Positions 1-9,433 of a stretch of DNA of 64,000 nt are shown here, piece by piece (position 1 is the stretch's first letter; every line of letters starts with the position of its first letter). The stretch is from Rhynchopus sp. YZ270_cl-10. Taxonomy: Eukaryota > Euglenozoa > Diplonemea > Diplonemida > Diplonemidae. The stretch lies in the NCBI GenBank assembly GCA_964035575.1, contig OZ037843.1, forward strand, positions 1,178,001 to 1,242,000. The letters are read 5' to 3'. The position numbers were made by a program, and so were the translations under genes. Below the pieces are notes generated by a model. That model did not search any database. It saw nothing but the letters and a program-made list of their open reading frames with translations, and was not told the origin of the DNA.

Positions 1-249
1 TTGACCATCATGCCATTCAGGGGGAAAATCCCAAAGTTAGCAAAAGGCCTGTTATTGTTTCAAGTTTTGGCCGGCGTCTCCTCAGCAGGTGTTGCTCCGC
101 ACGAGTTCAGGCAGGCTGGCCAACTTTTGTATTTATTTATTTTTACAAAACATGTGTGCATTTCTAAATGAAAATATTTCAGTAACCACGAGTCGTGTTT
201 TTTCCTCCCGTGCTCCCCATCTCACACACATTACATGCACATCGTGCCG

Positions 250-640
250 ATGCGATGTGGACACTTCGTTGTGTTGCTGACTCACGATGACGCACAAAGT
301 GGCAACACGTAAATATTGCTCATGTGAACAGTATCCCAATGAAGCAGACATAACGCATGTTTGTTTTGTAACGCTTTCATGTCACAGAAGCATTCGCTTT
401 CTTTTGCTTTGTTTTTTTTCTCCCATTGAGAGCGCAGAAATGAATTGAATAAAGTGTCTTTTACACGCAATGTTTCATTATGCCCTCCGCGGCTAGTTTT
501 CCCTCTTTTGTGCTTTACGACACTTTCTGCACTTCAAGAAAACACATACTGTGAATCTTTTGTACATTTACTGGAATCAAGTCAACAATTGAGAGGCCTT
601 TTCGTGTGTGAACTTTGGAAGTGGAGATTGCACAACTGAG
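250..640. repeat. Left copy of a long direct repeat flanking the first gene
   Basis: The stretch from about 250 to 410 recurs almost unchanged at 2652-2815, directly after the stop codon of the gene between them. A second block, about 541-640, recurs at 3110-3197. The shared text includes GCGATGTGGACACTTCG and AACTTTGGAAGTGG. Because the right copy begins at the stop codon, the repeat may be a duplicated intergenic unit. Positions 1-249 hold nothing I recognise. Confidence 0.8.
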
Positions 641-763
641 GAAACTAAACCACTGGGCGATCCAGATTGTTGTAATGGTAACTTGGGAGTCCACAAACCC
701 TCTGTGTGCACACTGCCGTACACCCTTCCCCACATTTACTTACACACAGGACACCCAAGAGTA

Positions 764-2650
764 ATGCAGTATCACTCCCTGGTGCTGGTCACATATGTGT
801 TGGCGCTGCTGTGCCCGTTGCTGTGTGCGGGGTATCTGTTTGCTGCAGACCCGGACGTTGTGATATACCGACACGAGGTAGATGTGAACGAGACGGGCAA
901 CAAGACAGTCTTCTGCGACCTTGATACGCAGGTGTGCACCAACGGGGATGCACTCTGCGCACAGGGCGACAAGCTTGTGTTGGGGAGCGACTGTGATCCG
1001 ACCGGGTTCTGGACGGCCTTGCTGCTCCTGAAGTGGGTGTACATCTTTGTGTGGCTGACACGTCTGCCCATTCTCTTCACTTCTGTCATGCACGCGGTTG
1101 GCAAGGAAGGGAAGGTGACACCACCCCATAAGCTTGTGGACGTATGCAGCGTGGTCTCGCAGCTGGCTTCCTTCGCCGCCTTTGTGATATACGTCGGAGT
1201 GTTGTACGGGCGCATGCAATTCTTCGGGAGCGAGCAGCGAGTTGTCTACTTCCCCACAGGCTTCCCGGTCATGCTGTGGTACGTCATGCGACTCGATTTC
1301 GCCATATCGCTGCTACTGCCGCTTTGGTTCTTCTTGTCTGACTATTCCTTTGTATCGTGTCGATTGGCATTTTACGAACTGATAGTTGCGTCGCTTGTCT
1401 CTGCTGTGATCGCTTTCACGATGATACTGCACAACACAGAAATCATGGAAAATTACATGCCGTTTGTATATCTCCCTCTCTTAACATACCCGGTGTACTG
1501 GTACTTTTCCTCCTGGAGCTATTTAGGGGGCCTTGCGGAGTTGCTCACAGTGTGCAGCTTCTTTGTGTACACAGCGTCGTACTACGCGTTGGGCGTGGAG
1601 GACAGGGAGGACACCACCTACTTCATGTGTGCCCTCCACAAATTCCAAATGATGGCTCCGATGTGTCTGTTCTCGATAGCCCTTACCATTACGTCTGTGT
1701 GGGAGATCAGGCCGCAGAAGCAGATCTACAAGCCTATCACCTGGGAAGGGGTCTGTGCGATGCCTGAGCAACAAGCTGCCGCAGTCACTCTTGTCCTGAC
1801 TGCGATACATACTAAAGACTCTCGCACTCTCGAAGCCTTGCCCCAGGACACTCTCCACACTGCGTTCCATGGTGCGACGGTAGCTGAGATGAGTAGAATT
1901 GTGCAGTACTTTTGCGAAACCACAAACAGATTTGCGATCATTGTGGCCAGCAGAGTGCTCATCGACAGGAATGACCTGTTGGTGGACATGGACATCCCTG
2001 CTTCTCTGAAGTACAGACTCTTGAAAGCATGCGACGATGAAGCACTCTCAACACACGTGCTGGACAAGATTCCCATTGCTGAGTTGTGCAAAGCAATCAA
2101 CGACGTTGAGAGGAACCCAGACGAAGCACTGGACTACGTTGAAAAGTTTGGTTTCGTTGAGAAACTGATTCCTGAGTGCAAGGCTGTCCCTTCATGGCGA
2201 TACATGCTGCCGTTCGTGGGGAGTGCGCACACACCGCTGTGCGCTCTTCTTGCACGTGGATACAAGGAACTGCTTCCGAAGAAGAGGCTTTACATAGCAG
2301 CTGCTGTGATGTGGGTGTGTGTGTATCTGGCGGGTTTTTTGTTTTCGATCTACGTCTGTGTGACACTTGGGTTGGAGGAGGACACGGACGGAAGCATGCC
2401 GCTGTTCCTTGCGTTCCTTGTGCCGGCAGGTGTGCTGGTCTCGCACGACGTGGTGTCACCATCCCTTCGCCACGCGCTGTGCACACAACGAACAAGACGT
2501 GCTGCAAACAACCCTCCTTCTGTGAAGGTGAGAGAGTGGAGCCCAGACTTCACTTTGTCGCAGCCCCTGAATTACCCTCGAACAGTTAAGCGTGCGGATG
2601 TGACAATACAACTTGAAGATGTGGGTGTCCAGGGTGCAGATGATGTCTGA
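764..2650 (+). CDS. Multi-pass membrane protein with a signal peptide and a large soluble loop; family unknown
   Basis: This frame gives 628 residues from the ATG at 764. That start was chosen because it begins a good signal peptide (about 1-24, hydrophobic LVLVTYVLALLCPLLC core); the frame is open further upstream but the extra residues are unlike a protein N-terminus. A short Cys-containing ectodomain with N-glycosylation sequons (NET, NKT) follows. About seven membrane segments lie near residues 83-105, 127-148, 171-192, 203-222, 232-250, 255-278 and 298-316. A roughly 190-residue soluble, helix-rich acidic part (about 320-505) comes next, then two more membrane segments (about 509-533 and 545-563) and a polar tail. 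Seven segments before a soluble region suggest a receptor-like protein, but no family motif is recognised. An RGS-type domain was considered and is not supported. The gene is bracketed by direct repeats. Confidence 0.8.
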   Translation: MQYHSLVLVTYVLALLCPLLCAGYLFAADPDVVIYRHEVDVNETGNKTVFCDLDTQVCTNGDALCAQGDKLVLGSDCDPTGFWTALLLLKWVYIFVWLTRLPILFTSVMHAVGKEGKVTPPHKLVDVCSVVSQLASFAAFVIYVGVLYGRMQFFGSEQRVVYFPTGFPVMLWYVMRLDFAISLLLPLWFFLSDYSFVSCRLAFYELIVASLVSAVIAFTMILHNTEIMENYMPFVYLPLLTYPVYWYFSSWSYLGGLAELLTVCSFFVYTASYYALGVEDREDTTYFMCALHKFQMMAPMCLFSIALTITSVWEIRPQKQIYKPITWEGVCAMPEQQAAAVTLVLTAIHTKDSRTLEALPQDTLHTAFHGATVAEMSRIVQYFCETTNRFAIIVASRVLIDRNDLLVDMDIPASLKYRLLKACDDEALSTHVLDKIPIAELCKAINDVERNPDEALDYVEKFGFVEKLIPECKAVPSWRYMLPFVGSAHTPLCALLARGYKELLPKKRLYIAAAVMWVCVYLAGFLFSIYVCVTLGLEEDTDGSMPLFLAFLVPAGVLVSHDVVSPSLRHALCTQRTRRAANNPPSVKVREWSPDFTLSQPLNYPRTVKRADVTIQLEDVGVQGADDV

Positions 2651-2651
2651 T

Positions 2652-3197
2652 GCGATGTGGACACTTCGTTGTGTTACTGACTCACGATGACGCACAAAGT
2701 GGCAACACGTAAATATTGCTCATGTGAACAGTATCCCAATGAAGCAGACATAACGCATGTTTGTTTTGTAACGCTTTCATGTCACGCAGAAGCATTCGCT
2801 TTCTTTTGCTTTGTTTTTTTTTAAATTATTTTTTGGTACACTGTCACGAGAGGGCTTTGTATTTTGAAGTCAATTTCATTATTGTGAAAATTTGTTTGTA
2901 AATCAAGATACTTGACAATAGGAAATAGAAACGACGGAAGGTGCACCTCCAGGTTGTGTTTTCTCTCCCGCTGTTTTTCTCGCACGCCAGCGAAAAAAAC
3001 ACATCAAGCTAGCGGAGCGATAAACGAAAAAGTTGTTTTTCATTGTTTTCTTTTTCTTCATATCCTGAAGTTGGTTTCTAGTTCCCATTGAGAGTGTCGA
3101 AATTCAAGGACACATGCTGCGAATCTTTTGTGTCAAGTCAACAATTGAGAGGTCTTTTCGTGTGTGAACTTTGGAAGTGGTGATTGCACAACTGCGG
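2652..3197. repeat. Right copy of the long direct repeat
   Basis: It matches 250-640 in the same orientation, with an inserted or diverged A/T-rich stretch at about 2816-3100. Within that stretch, about 2838-2880 (ACTGTCACGAGAGGGCTTTG) belongs to a separate dispersed repeat also seen near 40692 and 59366. Between 3198 and 3640 I see no convincing gene. Confidence 0.75.
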
Positions 3198-3643
3198 CAA
3201 TTTTAGGGAATCTTACAAAAACTGTACCCCATTTTGTTGTATTTTGAGCAACAAGCAAAGAGTAACGAGTCTCTCGAGCATTCTAGGTCCTGCTGGACCT
3301 TAAATTGCATCCGGGTATCCATTCCTCCTCCCCCAATGGCGACGACCTGTCAGCGACCTGTCAATATCGACCCTCCCTGGAGCACCAAAAGAGAAAAATA
3401 CCCCCTCACAACTGTATTGTTCGTAGTAAGAAGCAAAACTGTGGCACCAGACCACGAGACTGCGAAATTGCCTCACAAGTCATATCTAGTACCCTGCCCC
3501 TCATGTACTTTTTTCTCTGCTTGATACGGCGGATAACGAACGTGTTCGCAGTGTGTACGTCCGAGGCTTTGGTGATTTGGGGAGACACGTCCACCAACCC
3601 GCTCACCAAAGTACCAACGGTGCCATATTCCGATAAAAATATA

Positions 3644-3741
3644 CAGTCATCCAACAAAGGTTGGGGTAAAAACCCACCAAATTTTTTTGAGCCCACCAAA
3701 TCCACCAACGTTTTTACCCACCAACGTTTGTTGGATGACTG
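3644..3741. mobile_element. Mariner-type miniature inverted-repeat element
   Basis: The inverted ends CAGTCATCCAACAAA and its complement enclose about 98 bp, and each end abuts a TA dinucleotide. CAGT-type termini with a TA target duplication are the known signature of Tc1/mariner elements. The element has no coding capacity. The remaining DNA up to 3967 holds a CCACCA-rich tract and no gene. Confidence 0.6.
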
Positions 3742-3967
3742 TAAAAACTTATCGCCACCATACCGTGAAAAAGGGCTTTTGTTGCTTTCTTTGCAGGGGG
3801 TGAGAGACTATCACCTACTACCCCCACCACCACCGCCAATACTAGACAATAGCAACACAAATCTGAAACGTTACTATCTCACTCGCTTGCTTCGTTTGGG
3901 TTGGGTTTGCGGATTGTCAGCACATTTGCCCACACACATCCACAGTGTTGCACCTTCATAACTAGGC

Positions 3968-6067
3968 ATGGGGTACCTATGGGAAGCGTTGTCTCTGGAC
4001 GGGACTGTGGGAAGAGCGGAGCGGAAGAAGCGTACCATCCTGCTGCTGTGCTGTGCATCGTGTGCGCTGTTCACACTCTCACGCTTCGCATCTACGTTGC
4101 AGAAGCGGCTGGACCGTGACCTTGAGATCGACCTGTTCTCGTACATCCTCGTGTTCTGTGCGAACCTGTACCCGGTGGTAGGGATTCTCTGCAAAAGACG
4201 GCTGACCACCACTGCCGTTGTCGCAGCGTTGTATACCATGGCCTTCGGGGTGGTCATGTGGGATCTGGACGCAAGGACCTACAAGGAAACGTCGTGGCCA
4301 TTGCTCGTGCTCGTGGTTGACCTGTTGCTTGTGATGCAGGTGCCTGCACGCTACAGTGTGGGGTTGGTGTGTGTGGCCATCGTGTGGTTAATGTTATTGT
4401 CATTGGATGAAAGCTTCAGGTTTGGTCTGCTCGACCTGCCTGGCCTGCAGCTGCAGGAAGAGCGGAGAAGGCGTCTGACCCGGCTCACATCCTGCGACAG
4501 GCTGCCGTGTGCAGTCGACTTCCCCGCGCACACGTTGTTCATTGGCCTCGGTGTCTTTGTGGTGGACTTCCTCGCAACACGTAGCTTTGCACGTGACGTT
4601 CTGAAGGAGCAGGCGGCCATGCAGCGTACGATCAACACAGTGCAGGACATCGCGTCCCTCCTGGCTGGGTACGACGTGGAAGGCGTGGCACGCATGCTGG
4701 AGGCGCAAGAGACGTTGCTCCCAGAGGAGATGCGCGCAACGCTGCAGACGTTGGAGGAGAACCTGCGGAAGTACCGTCCCTACCTCCCTGCTGCGCTGTT
4801 TGAGGAGGATGAGGTGGACGGTGTGCAGCACACATCTGTGGCACCACCTGGGCTTGAGAGTGAGACAGCAACGATTGTGTTCACAGACATCCGTGCCTCG
4901 ACGTCGATCTGGGAGTGTGCAGCTGATGGGATGCGTGCTGGTCTGAAGATACACAACCGCGTGATGCGTGAGGTGATGCAGATGTTTGGTGGGTACGAAG
5001 TGAAGACGATAGGTGACGCCTTTATGATTGCCTTCGAGACAACAGCAGACGGAGTTAACTTTGCTCTGCAGGTGCAGGAGAAGCTGCTCGCAGCAGACTG
5101 GCCTGCGTCGCTGCTTGAGGATGCACCCATCTGCACACCACAACACTCTCTGTGGGGTGGCCTCACTGTGCGCATTGGTGTCAACACCGGCCCTGTGACT
5201 GTCGAACAGAACACACTCACTGGACGAACAGACTACTTCGGACACACTGTCAACGTTGCGTCACGCCTTGAGAGCACATGCAAGCCTGGTGCTGTTGCTG
5301 TTCCCTCTGACCTGTGGACATCTGACTGTGGTGCGTGCAGTGGTGTTGTGGGTCATTCGGAAGCACTTGACCTGAAGGGTGTGAGCGGTGCGACGTTTGT
5401 GTGTCCTGTGTGGCCTGTGTCGCTTGTGGGCCGCAGGCAACAGCCCCTTTGCGAAGCTCCGGACAACAGAGACGGCCGCTGTGGTGGCGAGTCTGACTCT
5501 GTGTCGATGCAGCCCTTCTTTGGCACACTCGATTCCGTGGCACTGGCCCAGCAGAACCCTGCTCGTTTTCTTGGCACAGTCGGTGTTGCAGATCTTGCAG
5601 TGGGCGACGAGGAACACGTGTCCGCACTGCAGTCCATGAGCAGCGGGCTGTCGACACTGACTGTTGCACTGGACCAGAGTGGCGGCGGCCTGGTGACGCT
5701 GCTTGGCAGCCGTGTCTGCGTGTCGTGGAACGTGACCCGCTCTGCCCCTGCACACATGGAGAACGCGATCCGCTTTGCACAGCGCATGAGTGGTGCGACC
5801 TTGGCAGGTGCAGGGCTTGCAAGCGGGCCTGTGCAGCATGGTGATGTGGGGGCACGCAAGCAGCGCTTTGTGACGGTGATGGGGACAACTGTGCGCCGGA
5901 GCTGGACGCTGTGCGAAGAGGCTGTGCGCGACGGTGTGGTGTGTCTGTTTGAGCCTCCCGAGGGCACAACACTGCCGACTGCACTGGAGCACGTCCTATT
6001 GGCACACAACGCACGGACAGGTGTTTACAAGGTTGTATATCGTACGATCAGAGATAGTGTGATCTGA
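3968..6067 (+). CDS. Membrane adenylate cyclase, class III, with a second degenerate cyclase domain
   Basis: 699 residues. About six membrane segments occupy residues 20-215. A helical linker follows (DIASLLAGYDVEGVARML) that ends in NLRKYRPYLP, a sequence typical of protist cyclases just before the catalytic domain. The catalytic domain spans about 300-470. Metal-binding Asp307 is in IVFTDIR and Asp350 in KTIGDAF. Lys346 and Asp422 (RTDYFG) are the residues expected to select adenine. Asn429 and Arg433 (HTVNVASRLE) are the transition-state pair. All are present, so ATP-to-cAMP activity is predicted, presumably by homodimer formation. Residues about 510-690 repeat the fold in a degenerate form (LLGSRVCVSW in place of the GD motif). 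The start MGYLWEALSLDGT matches the MGCLERALSLDGT start of the downstream paralogues. This is the only member here with an intact catalytic domain. Confidence 0.9.
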   Translation: MGYLWEALSLDGTVGRAERKKRTILLLCCASCALFTLSRFASTLQKRLDRDLEIDLFSYILVFCANLYPVVGILCKRRLTTTAVVAALYTMAFGVVMWDLDARTYKETSWPLLVLVVDLLLVMQVPARYSVGLVCVAIVWLMLLSLDESFRFGLLDLPGLQLQEERRRRLTRLTSCDRLPCAVDFPAHTLFIGLGVFVVDFLATRSFARDVLKEQAAMQRTINTVQDIASLLAGYDVEGVARMLEAQETLLPEEMRATLQTLEENLRKYRPYLPAALFEEDEVDGVQHTSVAPPGLESETATIVFTDIRASTSIWECAADGMRAGLKIHNRVMREVMQMFGGYEVKTIGDAFMIAFETTADGVNFALQVQEKLLAADWPASLLEDAPICTPQHSLWGGLTVRIGVNTGPVTVEQNTLTGRTDYFGHTVNVASRLESTCKPGAVAVPSDLWTSDCGACSGVVGHSEALDLKGVSGATFVCPVWPVSLVGRRQQPLCEAPDNRDGRCGGESDSVSMQPFFGTLDSVALAQQNPARFLGTVGVADLAVGDEEHVSALQSMSSGLSTLTVALDQSGGGLVTLLGSRVCVSWNVTRSAPAHMENAIRFAQRMSGATLAGAGLASGPVQHGDVGARKQRFVTVMGTTVRRSWTLCEEAVRDGVVCLFEPPEGTTLPTALEHVLLAHNARTGVYKVVYRTIRDSVI

Positions 6068-6225
6068 GTGCTTCCGCACCACAGTACACACGATTCTGAC
6101 TCAACTCCAAGCAGAAAGTGCTGTGATCGGGTTATGTCCGTTGACGTTGCATTTCGTTTCTTTGCTTTCTTTGGACCAAAGGACGTCCTCATGAGCCCAC
6201 GCATTGTATTGTATGTCTTTCTCTG

Positions 6226-6285
6226 GTGACTAAGCACGAGAGGCTTAAGTTCATCATAAGATTTTCTTCTCGTGTGTCTGCCTCG
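6226..6285. repeat. Dispersed short repeat, ACGAGAGGCTTA family
   Basis: GTGACTAAGCACGAGAGGCT followed by an ATCAT and TTTTCTT stretch. It recurs at 59548-59604 and, in part, in kinesin intron 2 (about 62173-62222). Its nature is unknown. Confidence 0.6.
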
Positions 6286-6347
6286 GGCAGCCCTCCCCCA
6301 ATATCTTTCACACCAGTGTCCGCGAAAGTATGTTTTGCTGGTTTGTC

Positions 6348-6660
6348 GACGTATGCTGGGGTGCGACGTTGTCTGCAACCGTCTTTGCTTCAGCGACGCT
6401 GAGTGCGAACACGACCTGCGTCTGCTTCCGTGCAAGGTGGAGGTTGCTCGAGACTGCGGCACAGGTTGTGGCTGAGCTGGTTTCGAAGGAAGAAGAAACT
6501 TCAACTGCAGCAGACGAATGGATATACCAGATAGGCGGGAAGAAGCACTGGAGGGGTGACATGCTTGACGTCGCTCTGGCTTGGGCAGCGGGGTTGGCAC
6601 ACCAGTACACGCAGTCCCTTCCGGGACGTGCAGTGTTGTGTGTTGCTACATTCGGCAATA
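6348..6660 (+). pseudogene. 3' fragment of a cyclase-like paralogue
   Basis: The fragment starts abruptly at CGTATGCTGGGGTGCGACG and matches the last roughly 110 codons of the short cyclase-like paralogues (MLGCDVVCNRLCF, then WIYQIGGKKHW). Where those copies read GACTGCGAGGCACAGG, this one has lost two bases and shifts frame. A further deletion removes most of the stretch after KKHW. There is no 5' part, so it is a dead remnant of an array copy. The DNA from 6661 to 6949 holds only a (TC)n tract. Confidence 0.85.
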
Positions 6661-6905
6661 GGGGGTTCGGGCAGAGACTCTGGGTCTCATTGGCATCTGT
6701 TTCTCAAGACTTTCCGGTGTAATTCTACTCTTTTTGTGGGTTGCCGTTTCAACGTGCCTCCCCATTTTCACACAACACAAAAAATAAAACCGACTTTATT
6801 TTTAGTTTGCCACCAAAAACAACACTTCAATCATCTCAATCCCCCACCCACTGCGCATATCACCCACATGCCACAACACACGACACACATCCTATAGTCT
6901 CTTCG

Positions 6906-6928
6906 ATCTCTCTCTCTCTCTCTCTCTC
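6906..6928. repeat. (TC)n microsatellite
   Basis: A run of about eleven TC units ending 20 bases before the next ATG. It may be part of that gene's pyrimidine-rich leader. Confidence 0.8.
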
Positions 6929-6949
6929 CCTCCCCCCTTTTCCCACAAA

Positions 6950-7453
6950 ATGACACCACTAGAACATTTACGCGATGCGCTTGGCAAGACACGAGAGTCT
7001 AGCGAGGTGAGTAGCCTGCCTGGTGCGTTGGGTGTGGGTAGTGCTGTGCCGACTGTGCGGAAGTGTGGCAGCGATGTCCATGTTGAGTTTGTCACTGCAG
7101 GTATTGCGCTTGTGTTCCGCGTGACGCAGGCGAGCTCTGAGCTCCATGCAGTGTGGTGTCATGGGGCTGGGGTTGAAGGCTTTTCGCGTTGCTCACAAGA
7201 GGTGCTCTTCCCGGCCTGCTCAGGGCGTGACCTCGTGGCAGAACACAAAGAGCCGACACGAAAGGGCGGCGGCAAGCCCGCAGGGCACATCTGGTTTGAG
7301 TACACACCTTTCAAGCAAGCAGGCCTGAGCGCGACGTTCGAGATGCAGACAACCTCGTGGGAAGAGCCTGAAGCACCTCTACGCAGTGTAGTGTACTTTG
7401 CCTCAGAGAAGCAGAAGAAGGAGGAGAAGGAGGAGAAGGAGGGGAGTACATAA
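6950..7453 (+). CDS. Small soluble protein of unknown function
   Basis: 167 residues with no signal peptide or membrane segment. The tail is highly charged (KQKKEEKEEKEGST). The core reads GRDLVAEHKEPTRKGGG, then IWFEYTPF, then a Trp-Glu-Glu-Pro stretch and VVYF. From memory, this resembles an unnamed family with a 'G.P..KGGG...IW..Y' core that occurs in various protists and bacteria, but I cannot name it. It lies between a cyclase fragment and the ubiquitin-like/LRR gene. Its ATG is the first one after the TC tract. The frame is intact. Confidence 0.65.
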   Translation: MTPLEHLRDALGKTRESSEVSSLPGALGVGSAVPTVRKCGSDVHVEFVTAGIALVFRVTQASSELHAVWCHGAGVEGFSRCSQEVLFPACSGRDLVAEHKEPTRKGGGKPAGHIWFEYTPFKQAGLSATFEMQTTSWEEPEAPLRSVVYFASEKQKKEEKEEKEGST

Positions 7454-7640
7454 TTGAGGGGGGTTTTGGGCTCCAGCACCGCCACTGCAATGGAAGAGAA
7501 GACGCATGAAATCCACGTGGTCATCCATGTGGTTTGCCTGCACTACCGACAAGGTGAGGGAGCACGCTACCTCGTTCGCAGTGGAATAATGACTCACCGT
7601 TGTTCACGGATTCAGCCGCTGCACATAATGTAGCACAACG

Positions 7641-7698
7641 CTGGAGTTTTGACTGAGCTCGACTTATCTTCGCTCAGCAATCTTTGCGCACATTGAGG
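7641..7698 (+). pseudogene. Stray leucine-rich-repeat unit
   Basis: CTCGACTTATCTTCGCTCAG followed by CAATCTTTGCGCACATTG matches the repeat unit of the LRR gene that starts at 7890. It lies in non-coding DNA upstream of it and is probably a relic of a neighbouring lost copy. The rest of 7454-7889 shows only a C-rich leader. Confidence 0.6.
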
Positions 7699-7889
7699 GA
7701 CCTACTTCTCAAGCAAGCTTTACCTCTGATGTTTCTTGATCACTGTGTATGGATGAACAGAATTTGACACACGTAGCTTTCCCCCTTCCACCTGTGCACA
7801 TTGTACCTTTCTTGTATCTTCCCTCCCTCACCACCCTCCCCCAAAGCCCGCACAGCACAGCAGGTACAAATTCAATTCAAACACAAAAC

Positions 7890-8927
7890 ATGGATCTGCA
7901 TGTGGTGTTTTCCGACGAGACACACGTGATTGAGGTGGCTCTGGCTGACACAACTGCGGACATGCGGCGGAAGGTGGCGTCTGCAGTGGGGCTGCCTGAA
8001 GGCAGCTTTGACATGAGCTTCGGAGGCGAAGTGATGGGAAAAGGAGCAGACGTGACGCAGCTGAGTGCTGGTAACACGATTGAGGTGTCGTTGACGATGA
8101 AGTTCGAAGCTGTGGCAGCGCTTCGTGCATTGGGTGAGGCAGACCTGACGTCCGAGAGGTTGAAGGAGGTGAGGGATCCTGAGGTGGCGCGTTTGCTTCT
8201 GCAGGCGGAGGTTGCGACTGTCATTCCTGATGAGTTCCTAGAAGGTTCATCGTTAACGCGACTTGATCTGAGTGCTGTGTCGACTGTCACGCGGATTGGC
8301 GGCAACTTTCTCTCCGGATGCAGCAGTGTAACAGCTCTCGACTTATCTTCACTCACCACTGTCACGCACATTGGGTACAACTTTCTCTCCAGATGCAAGA
8401 GTTTGACAGCTGTTGACTTATCTTCACTCGACAGCATCACACACACCGGCGACGGCTTCCTCTCCAGATGCTGGAGTCTCACAGCCCTCGACTTATCTTC
8501 ACTCAACAGGCTTGAGTGGATCGGAGACGATTTCCTAAAAGAATGCAGCAGTCTAACAGAACTAAATTTAACTTCTCTCAACAGCATCACACATACCGGG
8601 GACGGCTTTCTCTCCGGATGCTGGAGTCTCACAGCTCTCGACTTATCTTCACTCAACAGACTTGAGTGGATCGGTGATGATTTCCTGAAAGAATGCAGCA
8701 GTCTAACAGAACTAGATCTGTCTTCACTCGACAGTGTTATGCACATTGGCAAGGCGAACTTCTGCGAGGGTACAAACTTACAAACCATCCGCCTCTCTGG
8801 GTGCAGTGCTGTTGCGTTACGCGCTGTGAAGGAGGCCAACCTTAAGGTTGTGCCGGAGTCCCGTCCGAAACGGAAGCGAGACGAATCGCCTGACGAAGAC
8901 TGCAGGCGACTGAGACTGTCGCAGTGA
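7890..8927 (+). CDS. Ubiquitin-like domain plus leucine-rich-repeat protein
   Basis: 345 residues from the ATG at 7890, chosen over the in-frame ATG at 7749 because it begins the ubiquitin-like fold directly (MDLHVVFSDETHVIEVALAD). Residues 1-70 look like a ubiquitin beta-grasp (TADMRRKVASAVGLPEGSF, then a final beta strand NTIEVSL). A helical linker follows. From about 126 to 320 come repeats of about 23 residues built on SLTALDLSSLxxxxxIGxxFLxxC, the BspA/Treponema type of LRR. A two-repeat block, containing RLEWIGDDFLKECSSLTEL, is present twice and nearly identical, so the array grew by internal duplication. The C-terminus carries a basic patch (RPKRKRDE) that could be a nuclear signal. 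Role unknown; a protein-binding scaffold is likely. Confidence 0.85.
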   Translation: MDLHVVFSDETHVIEVALADTTADMRRKVASAVGLPEGSFDMSFGGEVMGKGADVTQLSAGNTIEVSLTMKFEAVAALRALGEADLTSERLKEVRDPEVARLLLQAEVATVIPDEFLEGSSLTRLDLSAVSTVTRIGGNFLSGCSSVTALDLSSLTTVTHIGYNFLSRCKSLTAVDLSSLDSITHTGDGFLSRCWSLTALDLSSLNRLEWIGDDFLKECSSLTELNLTSLNSITHTGDGFLSGCWSLTALDLSSLNRLEWIGDDFLKECSSLTELDLSSLDSVMHIGKANFCEGTNLQTIRLSGCSAVALRAVKEANLKVVPESRPKRKRDESPDEDCRRLRLSQ

Positions 8928-8989
8928 CGTACCACGATACGGTGTGTGCCGGGTTGCACGACCGGCTGTGAAGGGTACAGCCTAGGCTA

Positions 8990-9045
8990 GGTCCGTCCGA
9001 AACAGAAGCGAGACGAATCACATCACAAAGACCGCCAACCGCACC
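8990..9045 (+). repeat. Duplicated 3' end of the LRR gene
   Basis: GTCCGTCCGAAACAGAAGCG with its flank repeats the end of the coding region at about 8862-8910 (GTCCGAAACGGAAGCGAGAC), outside any frame. It is another trace of a lost tandem copy. Otherwise 8928-9378 shows nothing recognisable. Confidence 0.65.
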
Positions 9046-9378
9046 GCGACACTTGCAGTAAAGGATCAGCCTTTGGGATTAGCACAGAGCAACAGCATCA
9101 GTGCAAGAGGGCCTCCTTGATCCAGCTGCAGACACACGGCTCACACCAAACTATTCCCTACTGTCAGTCGCTTTTTAAGCCAGTCACGATCACAAATCGT
9201 CGTTAGTTTGCAAAGGGCGAGAAGAAAGGATCCTCATATAAAAATAGGGCGGGGCTGCAGGGTTTCATAAATTTCACCCAACACCCGGCAGGTTTTCAAA
9301 AAAAGACTCCCTTTTTCAAGTGATATTTTCCGACTGCGACCTTTTGCACCAACCTCTCGAAACCCACGATCCCTTCCC

Positions 9379-9433
9379 AGCCTCCACACCACTTACGAAG
9401 GCAGGAATACACCTTTACACACCACAGTGCACA
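9379..9433 (+). promoter_or_regulatory. Conserved leader of the short cyclase-like genes
   Basis: CCTCCACACC, then ACGAAGGCAGGAATACACCT, then CACAGTGCACA directly before the ATG. Close copies precede the other members (about 14427-14483, 21352-21404, 23470-23523, 25647-25705). Probably a shared promoter or 5' UTR. Transcription starts are not visible. Confidence 0.6.

Noticed and set aside
764-2650. RGS domain in the soluble part of the first membrane protein
   Set aside because: The helical segment after the seventh membrane span lacks the conserved RGS pattern; only the receptor-like layout suggested it.
3305-3961. Open frame of 218 codons between two genes
   Set aside because: It crosses a mariner-type miniature element and a CCACCA tract, has low-complexity proline runs and no domain pattern.
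7749-7889. Upstream in-frame ATG of the ubiquitin-like/LRR gene
   Set aside because: The extra 47 residues are Pro/Thr-rich leader translation; the ubiquitin-like fold begins exactly at the ATG at 7890.
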